This document shows positions 43,605-52,506 of a stretch of DNA of 64,000 nt, in pieces (the stretch's first letter is position 1; each line of letters starts with the position of its first letter). The notes under the pieces were generated by a model. The model had not been told where the DNA came from. It worked only from the letters and a program-made list of their open reading frames with translations, and ran no database searches. Location: positions 1 through 64,000 of the forward strand of contig CAZITV010000001.1 in assembly GCA_964542255.1 (NCBI GenBank). Reading direction: 5' to 3'. This DNA comes from CAYMSF01 sp964542255. GTDB lineage: Bacteria > Verrucomicrobiota > Lentisphaeria > Victivallales > Victivallaceae. A program made the translations under genes and the position numbers.

Positions 43605-44987
43605 TTATTTCAGCAGGTGCATGTTTGCCATGGAAATACCGCTGAGCAATGCACCGGTAATCCCGAGGAACCCTTGGTCAGTACCGCAGAGGTAAACATT
43701 GTTTATCGGGGTAATTCCAGTTTTGTATTTTATTGGCGAACCATAAATCGCACCATTAATTCTAGCAGTATAACGGGTGATGGTTTTTGGAGTGAATGCA
43801 TCTATAGGTCGTACAATTGTGTCAGCAGGCATTCCGGCTAGTTGCAGTGACTTAGTGATAATATTTTCAAAAGCCTGTTGTTTATGTGCGGAATATTGCA
43901 TTTTATTGTAATCGAACCATAATTGATTATTAGCCAATACCGTAGTTCGCATTAATCGCGGTGGTATAGCGTCGCCGCTGCGCATTTTAAAGTTACTTGG
44001 GAAGCAAATCACTCCGCTGTCAATGCTTATATCCTCCTTAGGATTGCGAAAAGCAAATGTGTCGGCAGAATTAAAAAATATAATGGCTGAATCAGGTATG
44101 TCTGTATTTGCTGATGGCAATACAATTGTTTCCATAAAAGCGAGTTTGCCCGGAGTTGGAGTAAAGGATGTCATTTCCGGGGAATCGCAAAGCTTCGCCG
44201 TTTCCGGTGCTCCGGCTGAAGAAAGAAAATTTGCAGCTTCGATAAATTCGCCGAAATGTGTTACAACTCCGACGGCGCGATTGTTCTTAATAATGATCTT
44301 GTCTATAGAACAATTAAGCCGCAATTCTGCACCAGTTTCACGCAGTCGTTCAATAAGTATATTCAGCAAACCGCGAATGCCGTGTCCTGGACGAAAAAAA
44401 CCTTCTTTAAAGATACTTTTGTACATAATAGCAAATTGTGAGAAGTCCATATCGTTTTCCTGTGCACTGCCATAATACATTAGCGGGCAAAAGAGCATAT
44501 CGCGGAGCAGCGGATCAGTGATATATTGTCCAACAATTTCGCGAGCTGAAATAAATGGATTATCCAAATTAACTTCATTCCAATCCATAATTTTATTATC
44601 TAGAGCAGTAAAATTATCAATTTGTAAAGGAAAGGATGTAGCAATGGATTCGCTTAGCTCCAGGAAATTATTACTAAATTTTAGCTCTGCGCCTGGGAAT
44701 TTAATGATTGAATAATGTTGTTCGCGTGGTGCGATGCTATCGTATGGTATCCGCAACTGCCGTAACAATTTTAACAACGGCAAAGTTTTGGCATTACTCG
44801 AAGCAAAATTGGTCATAGCATGAAGCCCGCATTCAAGCTCAATGCCATTCCTTGAATAATATGAATTGAGCCCGCCTATCTGAAAATGGCTTTCGCAGAT
44901 GCAAACTTTTTTTTCATAATGCGCCAACCGTATTGCCGCGGCTAGCCCAGACATTCCGGCACCAATGATAACGCAATCATATTTCAT
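43605..44987 (-). CDS. FAD-dependent oxidoreductase, phytoene-desaturase/retinol-saturase-like
   Basis: A 460-residue flavoprotein. The N-terminal FAD-binding motif CVIIGAGMSGLAAAIRLA (about 5-22) is followed by an ESHFQIGGLNSYY segment. The C-terminal FAD motif GTDQGFLGITGALLSGISMA (about 434-453) is typical of the CrtI/retinol-saturase branch. There is no phytoene synthase or other carotenoid gene in the window, so a desaturase role is uncertain; an isoprenoid or fatty-acid redox role is possible. The start overlaps the upstream yihY-type gene by 1 nt. Confidence 0.85.
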   Translation of the reverse strand: MKYDCVIIGAGMSGLAAAIRLAHYEKKVCICESHFQIGGLNSYYSRNGIELECGLHAMTNFASSNAKTLPLLKLLRQLRIPYDSIAPREQHYSIIKFPGAELKFSNNFLELSESIATSFPLQIDNFTALDNKIMDWNEVNLDNPFISAREIVGQYITDPLLRDMLFCPLMYYGSAQENDMDFSQFAIMYKSIFKEGFFRPGHGIRGLLNILIERLRETGAELRLNCSIDKIIIKNNRAVGVVTHFGEFIEAANFLSSAGAPETAKLCDSPEMTSFTPTPGKLAFMETIVLPSANTDIPDSAIIFFNSADTFAFRNPKEDISIDSGVICFPSNFKMRSGDAIPPRLMRTTVLANNQLWFDYNKMQYSAHKQQAFENIITKSLQLAGMPADTIVRPIDAFTPKTITRYTARINGAIYGSPIKYKTGITPINNVYLCGTDQGFLGITGALLSGISMANMHLLK

Positions 44988-46312
44988 CAGATTAAATCTT
45001 TCAGTAGCCGGTTTGCGTCTGATTTCATTGCAGACTCTTTGATGCCTTCAAGTGATTGTGATACTTGAGCAAAAATATGGTTATCTGGAGCGTTAAGCAA
45101 ATTTTCTCCGCTGGATTCAACCCTGTCAATTACAGTTTGTACTGTCAAAACATTTGTTGGCAGTCCTGGCACATAACGGTTCACTCCAGTATTATCGTCG
45201 CCGCTTTTTATAATTATCCCGGCATTTTGCAGCGCGAATAATATATCTCTGACTTGTCGAATTGGTAGTTTGCAGTTAGCAGCCAACGTAACGTCATCTG
45301 GCATAATTTGTTGAGTTTCAAATTGTTGTACTATGCTTGCCGCGACCTGTATCATTAGTTTTTTCTTGAACGCATAAGTAACCCTTGCTGAATTGATCTC
45401 ATTTTCATAGTTGTCAATATTTTGATGCGCGAATGACACCTCTGCCCCAAATAACACAATCAACCAGCTCAGCTGCAGCCAAATTAAAAATAATGGCAAC
45501 GCTGAAAAACTGCCATAAATAGTGTTGTAGCGCGATAACGCCATTTGAATAATGATGTAGCTTTCCTGTAGTAACTGGTAGCAGGTGCCTGCGGCAATCC
45601 CGGCAATAATTGCCGATTTCCAGTTGACTTTTGTATTAGGCATAAAGCCGTATATAAACGAAAACAGTATCCAGGCGGTCAGAAACGGCACCATTTTAAT
45701 GATGGTAATTGTGAGCGGACTACCAAATGCTTTTAAAATGATAACATTATCTACCACCCGGTTAAGCTGTGCGCTGATTAATACCGTTGCACTGCCTGCC
45801 ATTATAATAAGTATTGGGCAAATCACCACCAGTGACATATAGTCACTAAATTTACGGAAAAATGTACGGTCAGCCTTAACACCCCAAATATAATTAAAGG
45901 AGTTCTCAATGTTGCCGATAAGCTTAATCACAGTCCAAAACAAAATCACTATCCCCACGCCGGCAACCATACCGCTGCGTGTGTCACGCAATGTCGTTTC
46001 AGCAAAAACAAAAACTTTTTCTAATACTGCCTGATGTTCAGCGAATCGTTCAAATAATTGAGTTTTTAGTGACTGGTCGACACCGAAACCTTTGGCTATG
46101 CCAAATATCATTGCAGCAACTGGTACAATCGAAAACACTGAATAAAAAGTCAGTGCTGAAGCGCGTAGTTGGCAATGGTCATCAGCAAATCCTTTAATCG
46201 ACAGAATAATTATCTTAATTGTTCTGAAAATATAAAATTCAGAATTGCTTAAATTAGAAATGTCTTTCCGCCAAATATCTTCGGCAAAAAATAACTTTAT
46301 TTTTTTATACAT
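44987..46312 (-). CDS. YihY/BrkB-family membrane protein
   Basis: A 441-residue inner-membrane protein. Six membrane helices (about 50-300) contain ALTFYSVFSIVPVAAMIFGI and the family segment TKVNWKSAIIAGIAAGTCYQLLQ. The C-terminal 120 residues form a soluble winged-helix-like segment (DVTLAANCKLPIRQVRDILFAL), seen in the longer members. The family was once called RNase BN, but homologues appear not to be nucleases; the role is unknown. It is 30 nt downstream of the larA-family gene on the same strand. Confidence 0.88.
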   Translation of the reverse strand: MYKKIKLFFAEDIWRKDISNLSNSEFYIFRTIKIIILSIKGFADDHCQLRASALTFYSVFSIVPVAAMIFGIAKGFGVDQSLKTQLFERFAEHQAVLEKVFVFAETTLRDTRSGMVAGVGIVILFWTVIKLIGNIENSFNYIWGVKADRTFFRKFSDYMSLVVICPILIIMAGSATVLISAQLNRVVDNVIILKAFGSPLTITIIKMVPFLTAWILFSFIYGFMPNTKVNWKSAIIAGIAAGTCYQLLQESYIIIQMALSRYNTIYGSFSALPLFLIWLQLSWLIVLFGAEVSFAHQNIDNYENEINSARVTYAFKKKLMIQVAASIVQQFETQQIMPDDVTLAANCKLPIRQVRDILFALQNAGIIIKSGDDNTGVNRYVPGLPTNVLTVQTVIDRVESSGENLLNAPDNHIFAQVSQSLEGIKESAMKSDANRLLKDLI

Positions 46313-46342
46313 TTAAAACCTCATGCAATTTAGTGCTAAAGC

Positions 46343-47641
46343 TTAGTGTGGAAAATTTCCCTTCAGCGCCCATAGTCCAAGTGCCGGATTGCTGATATAA
46401 AAAACTTCTTCTCCATTAATGATATTATACCCATCTTTTAATTGCTCAAACTTGTATTGATGCATCACCTTATCCAGTTCGCCATATTCAAAACCTGCTG
46501 ACTCTATTTCAGCGCATGAGACTTTGGCACCTGGACAATATGTGATTTTAAACCGACCTTCAGATGACCCATGAATTAAATGTGCTGCAGCACTCAAATT
46601 GTTCCTCAATTCTTCGTTTACCTTGACTGCATTTAAGGTTGCATTAGTACCACGATAACCATATTTTCGGATTAATCTGTCTATTTCTTTGTCTTCACCA
46701 AATTCTTTTAGGGCAGGTGCCAGGACGATTAGCTCGCCATTATCGGCTATAGCCATTCTCGTGCGGTAAATTGATTTGTTCCCAAGCCAAGTACTTTTGA
46801 ATTCTTCCGGGTCAAGGTAAACTATTACTTTTTTTAATGGTTTATCCAGCAACTGCAGGTTAACTTTCTGACTCAATTCGCTGGCAGCGAGAAATGCAGA
46901 ATCATCATCACTGCAGTAGAAACCACGCATCACCATTTTGCTGGTATTTGCATCGCGTGCCATCACTGTCAGCATATATGTTATCGGTAATTCATTTAAA
47001 AAACTATTGACGCCGTAATTGAAGAGTTTCCGCACCGGCGTGTCGGCACGACCCATAATTTTTTCCATATTATACACTGCACCGAGAAAATGCGATTTAT
47101 TTATGGTGTCTGCACCGCCCACGCCTACCATAATGTTTTTTGTATAATTGGCCATACCAACAACTTCATGAGGGACAACCTGACCTATAGAAATAATTTG
47201 ATCATAACCAGAAAATAACAATTTGTTGACTTCAACATTTACTTCATAATCAACTTTACCGCCTGACCACTCGCGCAATAAGTCGCTTGAAACTGTACCA
47301 CGCTTAACTATGTCATTACGCCAGTCGTGAATCTTAAAGCATGACAGTGGAATTTCGTGACCGAACATCTGGCGCAATTCATGTTCCGGCATGGCTGAAT
47401 GTGTGCCTAATGCCGGCATTATATCTACGGTACATTTACCCGCGAGCATTAAATAAATCATCGCGGTAATTGGTCCGGCATAGGAATTCGCCCTAGTCAT
47501 ATCAGGTGGCAGTAATAACACGCGCTGCAGTTTCTCGCCCTTGCTGTTGACTACTTGCTTGATCATCGCCGTTAGTTGCCCATCATCTATTGTCAGACTA
47601 GTTCCACCTTGTCCAGAGATTATTCCTTTAAACATATTCAT
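46343..47641 (-). CDS. Lactate-racemase-domain (LarA-family) protein
   Basis: A 432-residue member of the LarA superfamily, whose known enzyme racemises lactate using a nickel-pincer cofactor. The expected active-site pattern is visible: a His in ALGTHSAMPEHE (H81), VVPHEVV (H158) and YTKNIMVGVGG (K168, the pincer attachment Lys, 10 residues later as in LarA). The substrate may differ: many LarA homologues act on other hydroxy acids. No LarB, LarC or LarE maturation genes are nearby. The ATG could also be at 47635. It leads the yihY and desaturase-like genes. Confidence 0.88.
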   Translation of the reverse strand: MNMFKGIISGQGGTSLTIDDGQLTAMIKQVVNSKGEKLQRVLLLPPDMTRANSYAGPITAMIYLMLAGKCTVDIMPALGTHSAMPEHELRQMFGHEIPLSCFKIHDWRNDIVKRGTVSSDLLREWSGGKVDYEVNVEVNKLLFSGYDQIISIGQVVPHEVVGMANYTKNIMVGVGGADTINKSHFLGAVYNMEKIMGRADTPVRKLFNYGVNSFLNELPITYMLTVMARDANTSKMVMRGFYCSDDDSAFLAASELSQKVNLQLLDKPLKKVIVYLDPEEFKSTWLGNKSIYRTRMAIADNGELIVLAPALKEFGEDKEIDRLIRKYGYRGTNATLNAVKVNEELRNNLSAAAHLIHGSSEGRFKITYCPGAKVSCAEIESAGFEYGELDKVMHQYKFEQLKDGYNIINGEEVFYISNPALGLWALKGNFPH

Positions 47642-47806
47642 TAACCTTCATCATTTTGTATATGCGTTGGCATAATTTTTATTCGTAGTTTGTAAGTTAG
47701 CGTATTTTTGAATAAATATCAAGTTAACTACCTAAAATATCATCGGCATTGATTTTACCATTCATAATCATTGCCACTTAACTTTCAAGGCAGTACATAG
47801 CATAAA

Positions 47807-48256
47807 TTATTGAAGTGTTCGGCGAACTCCTTCATAAAGCACAACTGCAACTGAATTCGCCAAATTAAGACTGCGGAAATATTGTCCAGTCATTGGGATA
47901 GTGTACATTTTATCACGGTAAATGTCATGAAATGACGGCGGCAGTCCAGAGCCTTCATTGCCAAATATAAAAAAAGCATTGTTATTGTATGGACACTCCC
48001 ATAATGTCCGCTTCCCTTTGGTCGAAAAAAAATAAAGTTCTGCATTTGAATTTTTATCGGAGAATTCTGCCCAGTTTTCATAGATAATATATTCAACGTG
48101 TTTCCAGTAATCCATTCCGGCACGCTTAAGATATTTGTCTTCAAGAGAGAACCCAAACGGTTTAATTAGGTGGAGTATTGAGCCAGTTGAAACGCACAAT
48201 CTACCAATATTACCCGTGTTTTGTGGAATTTCCGGAGCAAATAATACGACATTCAT
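47807..48256 (-). CDS. trmL: tRNA (cytidine(34)-2'-O)-methyltransferase TrmL
   Basis: A 149-residue SPOUT methyltransferase that methylates the 2'-OH of the wobble base of tRNA-Leu. The trefoil-knot signatures are FAPEIPQNTGNIGRLC (about 6-21), FIFGNEGSGLPP (about 94-105) and IPMTGQYFRSLNLANSVAVVLYE (about 117-139, NLANSVA at its core). It overlaps the histidine kinase stop by 1 nt (TAATG), an odd pairing that probably reflects compact gene packing. Confidence 0.95.
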   Translation of the reverse strand: MNVVLFAPEIPQNTGNIGRLCVSTGSILHLIKPFGFSLEDKYLKRAGMDYWKHVEYIIYENWAEFSDKNSNAELYFFSTKGKRTLWECPYNNNAFFIFGNEGSGLPPSFHDIYRDKMYTIPMTGQYFRSLNLANSVAVVLYEGVRRTLQ

Positions 48257-50175
48257 TATTGAGTATTTCTCCCGTCATCTTTTTGTGTATCAGTTGGAAT
48301 TGCAAATTTTAAGGTCAGTATTTTTAGTAATGACGATAGCTTGATAGGTTTTGTAATATAATCATTACAGCCAGCGGCAAGTGCTTTTTCTTGGTCACCG
48401 CTTAGCGCATAAGCAGTTTGAGCTATAATCATTACATCAGAATTAAATTGTCGAATTTGTCTTGTCGCCTCATAGCCGTTTAGTTTAGGCAACCCAATGT
48501 CAATTATGATTAAATCTATATCAGGGTTGCTGCGGCTCAATTCAACGGCTTCCGCGCCTGATGACGTCGTAATTATTTGTTTGGCAAAATTTTGTGTCAT
48601 CAATGAGATGAGCATGGCAGAATGTTTATCGTCTTCTACAATTAAAATTTTTATTTTTTTCAGTTTGATATCTTTGAAATTATTCAGTGATATCTCCTCA
48701 GTCGGAACAAAAACGGAATCATTTAGCATATATGGTAGTGTAAAATAAAACGTTGAACCAGCACCGGGTTCACTTTCCATCCAAATTTTGCCTCCAAGTA
48801 CTTCCACATATGCTTTGACAATTGATAATCCCAAGCCAGAGCCCTGATAGACATCTTCGCCGCCACCATGGGCACGGACAAAACGTTCAAAAACGGCATC
48901 TTGAAAATCTTTTGGAACTCCAATTCCAGTATCTCTGACAAAAAAATGCAGCATTTCATCAATTTTTTTATAACCAAACTCGATTGACCCTTTCTCTGTA
49001 AATTTAAGAGCATTTTTAACAAGATTGGTTAATATTGCATAAAGCTTTTCCCGGTCAGTGCTAATCTTTGCTTCGGCAGTGGGAAGTCCTGGATTGCAGA
49101 CGAACGTAAGTCCGCGTTTTGCTGCTTCAGGTTTAAAAAAAGTGTAAATGTATTCAAGTTGCTCGTTGACATTCGTCTGACATATTACGACGTCCATCTG
49201 CCCCGATTCAATTTTGGAAACATTGATGATGTCATTGATTGTATTGAGCATACGCGCGCCGCTTGATTCGATTATATTGATATATTTCTGCTGTTCGCTG
49301 AAGGTAAGCTGAGGCGTTTTCAGCATTTCAGCGAATCCTATAATGCCATTCATAGGTGTTCTGATTTCATGGCTCATATTAGCGAGAAACTGACTCTTGG
49401 CAATATCTGCAGCCTGAGCTTCTATTGCCAATTTGCGCGCATTAGATTCAGATATTATCAAAGATTTATTACTGGCTTCCAATTCATCTTTTTTTTGCCT
49501 CAGCAATTTAACCATTCGTGAAAGATGAGTTAAGGATGGCTTGAAAACAAAGAAAAATTCTAAAGTCAAGACAATCAATCCGAGCGCCAGAATAAAGTTT
49601 TCCATCTTTGATAAGTAGTTAACGCGTTTTTCTGATTCGGCGTCAAATTGAAAAGTAATTGAGTCCATCAGTCGAAGGAACTCGGTTTCATTATCGCTAA
49701 TAATTATGGCTAATGGTTTTGCCGCTGCCGGATTTGGTCTGGCGTTGCCATCTGTTAGTGCGGTCAGTTGATGAAGTGCTTCAACCATAGCGCTATATGT
49801 TTTATTGATTTTTGCAAAAAGCTGATTAATCTCTGTGCTATTTTCACGCGCTGGTAACTTTAGACTATTATCGCCGAACTGCAAACCTCGGTGAGCAGTT
49901 TCCCATGCAGCCAAAGAAGTTGATAGTTCCGCCCCGTATCTTTTCCACTCTGTTTCGGATTTCGTATTAGACATTGCCAGTGCGCACTTTGTCATACGCT
50001 GGCTTAACATCCGTTGCCGACCGGACAAATTAATGATACGTGCATCACCAGTAGTATTGTTGATGGCGTATTTCATCAGCATTGTTGACGACAACATCGT
50101 CAAGGCTATAAGCGTAAGTGCGATTAAGTAAATAACTACTAACCGCTGAATGCTTTTTTGAGATAATTCTTCCAT
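48256..50175 (-). CDS. PilJ-domain hybrid histidine kinase
   Basis: A 639-residue sensor kinase. Two membrane helices (about 13-33 and 195-212) flank a periplasmic PilJ-type four-helix domain, with the signature INLSGRQRMLSQRMTKCAL (about 43-61). The kinase core follows: FLANMSHEIRTPMNGIIGF (phospho-His, about 269), NALKF (N box), RDTGIGVP and GSGLGLSIVK. A C-terminal receiver domain holds the acceptor Asp in IIIDIGLPKLNG. It would autophosphorylate and relay internally; a separate phosphotransfer or output protein is not in the window. The ligand is unknown. Confidence 0.92.
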   Translation of the reverse strand: MEELSQKSIQRLVVIYLIALTLIALTMLSSTMLMKYAINNTTGDARIINLSGRQRMLSQRMTKCALAMSNTKSETEWKRYGAELSTSLAAWETAHRGLQFGDNSLKLPARENSTEINQLFAKINKTYSAMVEALHQLTALTDGNARPNPAAAKPLAIIISDNETEFLRLMDSITFQFDAESEKRVNYLSKMENFILALGLIVLTLEFFFVFKPSLTHLSRMVKLLRQKKDELEASNKSLIISESNARKLAIEAQAADIAKSQFLANMSHEIRTPMNGIIGFAEMLKTPQLTFSEQQKYINIIESSGARMLNTINDIINVSKIESGQMDVVICQTNVNEQLEYIYTFFKPEAAKRGLTFVCNPGLPTAEAKISTDREKLYAILTNLVKNALKFTEKGSIEFGYKKIDEMLHFFVRDTGIGVPKDFQDAVFERFVRAHGGGEDVYQGSGLGLSIVKAYVEVLGGKIWMESEPGAGSTFYFTLPYMLNDSVFVPTEEISLNNFKDIKLKKIKILIVEDDKHSAMLISLMTQNFAKQIITTSSGAEAVELSRSNPDIDLIIIDIGLPKLNGYEATRQIRQFNSDVMIIAQTAYALSGDQEKALAAGCNDYITKPIKLSSLLKILTLKFAIPTDTQKDDGRNTQ

Positions 50176-50289
50176 TACATTATCCGAATTTTAGAAATAT
50201 TAACCAAATATATGTAACAATCTATATTGTACAATTTAAAAATCAAGTAATTAGCCGGTAATGGAGGCGACTTAACTTAAAATAAGTGC

Positions 50290-51525
50290 TTAAATACAAT
50301 GAGCCCCGCAGCATTTTTTAAATTTGTTGCCGCTGCCGCAATGACATAGAGAATTTTTGCTCTGTGTGTTTGGATTTGTTAAATCAAATAATGGCAAATT
50401 ATATTTGTAAGGATTGCGTTCACGTATAATTAATTGTGCCAATTCTTTGAAACGGACAAGAGTGTGTTCGTAGAATAATTTCCATCCAGCACATAATATA
50501 CTGAGTTCACTAGATTTATCGCCACACCCAAACCGGTTTTTTTGACAACATCCTGCGCATAACCTATAATAACAGCAGGTTGAGCACTGCTCTGACACAA
50601 TGCTTTTTTGTTTACCAAATTTTTGATAAAGAGGAATTTCCTGTAACTTTTTCCAATTGACGGTGTCAACTTTGCCAAGACACCATTCGGGCTGAACAAA
50701 AAAATCACAAGGAAAAATAGAACCATCATGTTCAATGACAAAATATTGGCAGCAGTTTTCTGCCAAGCTGCAAACGTTAGTAGTTCCATCAATTATTCGG
50801 GCAATAATTGAATCAAAAAGCCGAATTGAAATTAGCTGTGTATCATGCTGGTACCATTCATCAAATATTTTGCAAAGGAATTCACCCCATTTTTCTGGCG
50901 ATACGCTGAAAGGCATAATTTTCCCGTCATTGCCAAACTCAACACATTCAATATATTGATGGAATTTGATATTAAGATCATCGCGTAAATAATGATAAAT
51001 ATCTAACGGTTGTGATTCATTGGATGAACTTACCAATGTTAAAACATTATATTCGACATCGTTGCGCCTTAATGCGGTCAGGCCGCGCATAACGTCATGA
51101 TGGCTGCCAGCACCGGTAAGATACACTCTGTTTGCGTTATGAATATTTTCAGGACCATCAATACTGACGCCAACTAAAAAATTATACTGACGCAAAAAAC
51201 TGCACCATGCATCATCAAGTAAAATGCCGTTAGTCTGAAATCCGTTTGCTACCTGTTTGCTGCCGGCACCAAATCGCTGCATCAACGCAACTGCTTTCTT
51301 ATAGAAATCGAGCCCCATCAGCGTTGGTTCTCCGCCTTGCCAGCCAAAGTTGTAACATGGCATATCAAGACTCATAAAAGATGATATTGTTTGTTCCAGC
51401 ACAACATAAGGCATGCGGTGTGCCCCACTGCCGAACAAAGTTTCTTTTTTAAGGTAAAAACAATATTTACAGCGTAGATTACAATCAAATGAATTTGGTT
51501 TTACCAATAATGAGAACGCGCGCAT
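50290..51525 (-). CDS. Anaerobic sulfatase-maturase homologue with SEC-C tail
   Basis: A radical SAM enzyme of 411 residues. CNLRCKYC (about 15-22) binds the radical SAM cluster, followed by FGWQGGEPTLMGLDF. A Cys-rich SPASM region with YRLCAGCCQKNRFGCG (about 330-345) holds auxiliary clusters. It resembles enzymes that oxidise a Ser or Cys in sulfatases to formylglycine. A SEC-C zinc motif (CHCGSGNKFKKCCG) closes the protein. No sulfatase gene is in the window. The ATG at 51525 has AGGGGA just upstream and is preferred over one at 51579. Confidence 0.87.
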   Translation of the reverse strand: MRAFSLLVKPNSFDCNLRCKYCFYLKKETLFGSGAHRMPYVVLEQTISSFMSLDMPCYNFGWQGGEPTLMGLDFYKKAVALMQRFGAGSKQVANGFQTNGILLDDAWCSFLRQYNFLVGVSIDGPENIHNANRVYLTGAGSHHDVMRGLTALRRNDVEYNVLTLVSSSNESQPLDIYHYLRDDLNIKFHQYIECVEFGNDGKIMPFSVSPEKWGEFLCKIFDEWYQHDTQLISIRLFDSIIARIIDGTTNVCSLAENCCQYFVIEHDGSIFPCDFFVQPEWCLGKVDTVNWKKLQEIPLYQKFGKQKSIVSEQCSTCCYYRLCAGCCQKNRFGCGDKSSELSILCAGWKLFYEHTLVRFKELAQLIIRERNPYKYNLPLFDLTNPNTQSKNSLCHCGSGNKFKKCCGAHCI

Positions 51526-51583
51526 AAATCCCCTTTTTAAATATCTGGATTTTATCGATAGCGTATGAGTGCAGAGCAATAAA

Positions 51584-51604
51584 TTTTAGCGGTAACTGCT
51601 AAAA
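51584..51604 (-). terminator. Terminator after nifU
   Basis: TTTTAGC (51584-51590) pairs with GCTAAAA (51598-51604) across a 7-nt loop, and TTTATT follows on the minus strand. It sits 32 nt past the nifU stop and would end the proS-nifU transcript. Confidence 0.5.
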
Positions 51605-51635
51605 GTTTATCACATGTTTACGCTTCCTGTTATAT

Positions 51636-52490
51636 TTATATGCTCTCAACGTGCAGATCAGGAGAAATGAATTCACGTAATTTTCCTTCAACAGTATGCT
51701 TTAGTGTTACTTGTGCAGTTGGGCATACCGCGCAGCGCCCCTTGAGCCTAACTTGAATTATGTTATCGTGAATATCTACTAATTCAATACTGCCGCCGTC
51801 ACTTTCAAGCATCGGCTTTATTTCCTTGTCAATCACTTCTTGTACCTTGATTACTTTCTTAACAATTGGCAGAGTTAAGAAGCTCGACACAGATTTATCA
51901 TTTGCTGCTGAAAGTTGATTTTTCCAAATTCCTTCGATAATTTCCTGAATATCATCAAGGCATGTACCGCATGCTCCGCCTGCCTTGCAGTAATTTGTAA
52001 CATCGGTTGTGGAATGCAGGTTATTTTCCTTTACTATTTTTCTGATTTTAGTGTCAGTAATTCCAAAGCATTTGCAAACGATGCGACCTTCATGGTCAAC
52101 ATCATTGTTGGTTGGATTAACTATGCCGCGATAATTTGCAATGGCTGCTTGAAGTGCTTCCATTCCCATAACTGAACAGTGCATTTTCTCTTCCGGCAGT
52201 TCGCCAAGTACATCAACGATATCCTGATTGGTAACCTTGGCGGCTTCTTCTAGAGTCATACCTTTGACAATTTCTGTCAACACTGATGATGAGGCAATAG
52301 CGCTGGCACAGCCGAATGTTTTGAACATAGCTTCGGTGATTTTGCCGTCTTCACCGATTTTAAGCGTTAGTCTAAGTGCATCGCCGCAAGTAATATTGCC
52401 AACTTCTCCAACAGCATCAGCCTTGGCTACTTCGCCAACGTTTTGCGGTTCTAGAAAATGCTTCATGACTTTTTCGTTATAGTCCCACAT
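51636..52490 (-). CDS. nifU: Three-domain NifU Fe-S scaffold protein
   Basis: A 284-residue iron-sulfur assembly scaffold with all three classical parts. The IscU-like N-domain has Cys35, Cys61 and Cys105. A central [2Fe-2S] BFD-like domain has VCKCFG and GGACGTC (Cys139, 141, 174 and 177). The C-terminal Nfu domain has GRCAVCPTAQ. It receives sulfur from a cysteine desulfurase, not encoded here. It probably serves general Fe-S synthesis rather than nitrogenase, since no nif genes are present. GAGGTGA precedes the ATG. It lies 16 nt after proS. Confidence 0.95.
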   Translation of the reverse strand: MWDYNEKVMKHFLEPQNVGEVAKADAVGEVGNITCGDALRLTLKIGEDGKITEAMFKTFGCASAIASSSVLTEIVKGMTLEEAAKVTNQDIVDVLGELPEEKMHCSVMGMEALQAAIANYRGIVNPTNNDVDHEGRIVCKCFGITDTKIRKIVKENNLHSTTDVTNYCKAGGACGTCLDDIQEIIEGIWKNQLSAANDKSVSSFLTLPIVKKVIKVQEVIDKEIKPMLESDGGSIELVDIHDNIIQVRLKGRCAVCPTAQVTLKHTVEGKLREFISPDLHVESI

Positions 52491-52506
52491 AATTCACCTC
52501 ATAGTA

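Noticed and set aside
46313..46342. TTAGCAC-N4-TTGC on the minus strand before the yihY-type gene
   Set aside because: Resembles sigma-54 but the invariant GG of the -24 box is AG, and it lies within a 30-nt gap between co-transcribed genes.
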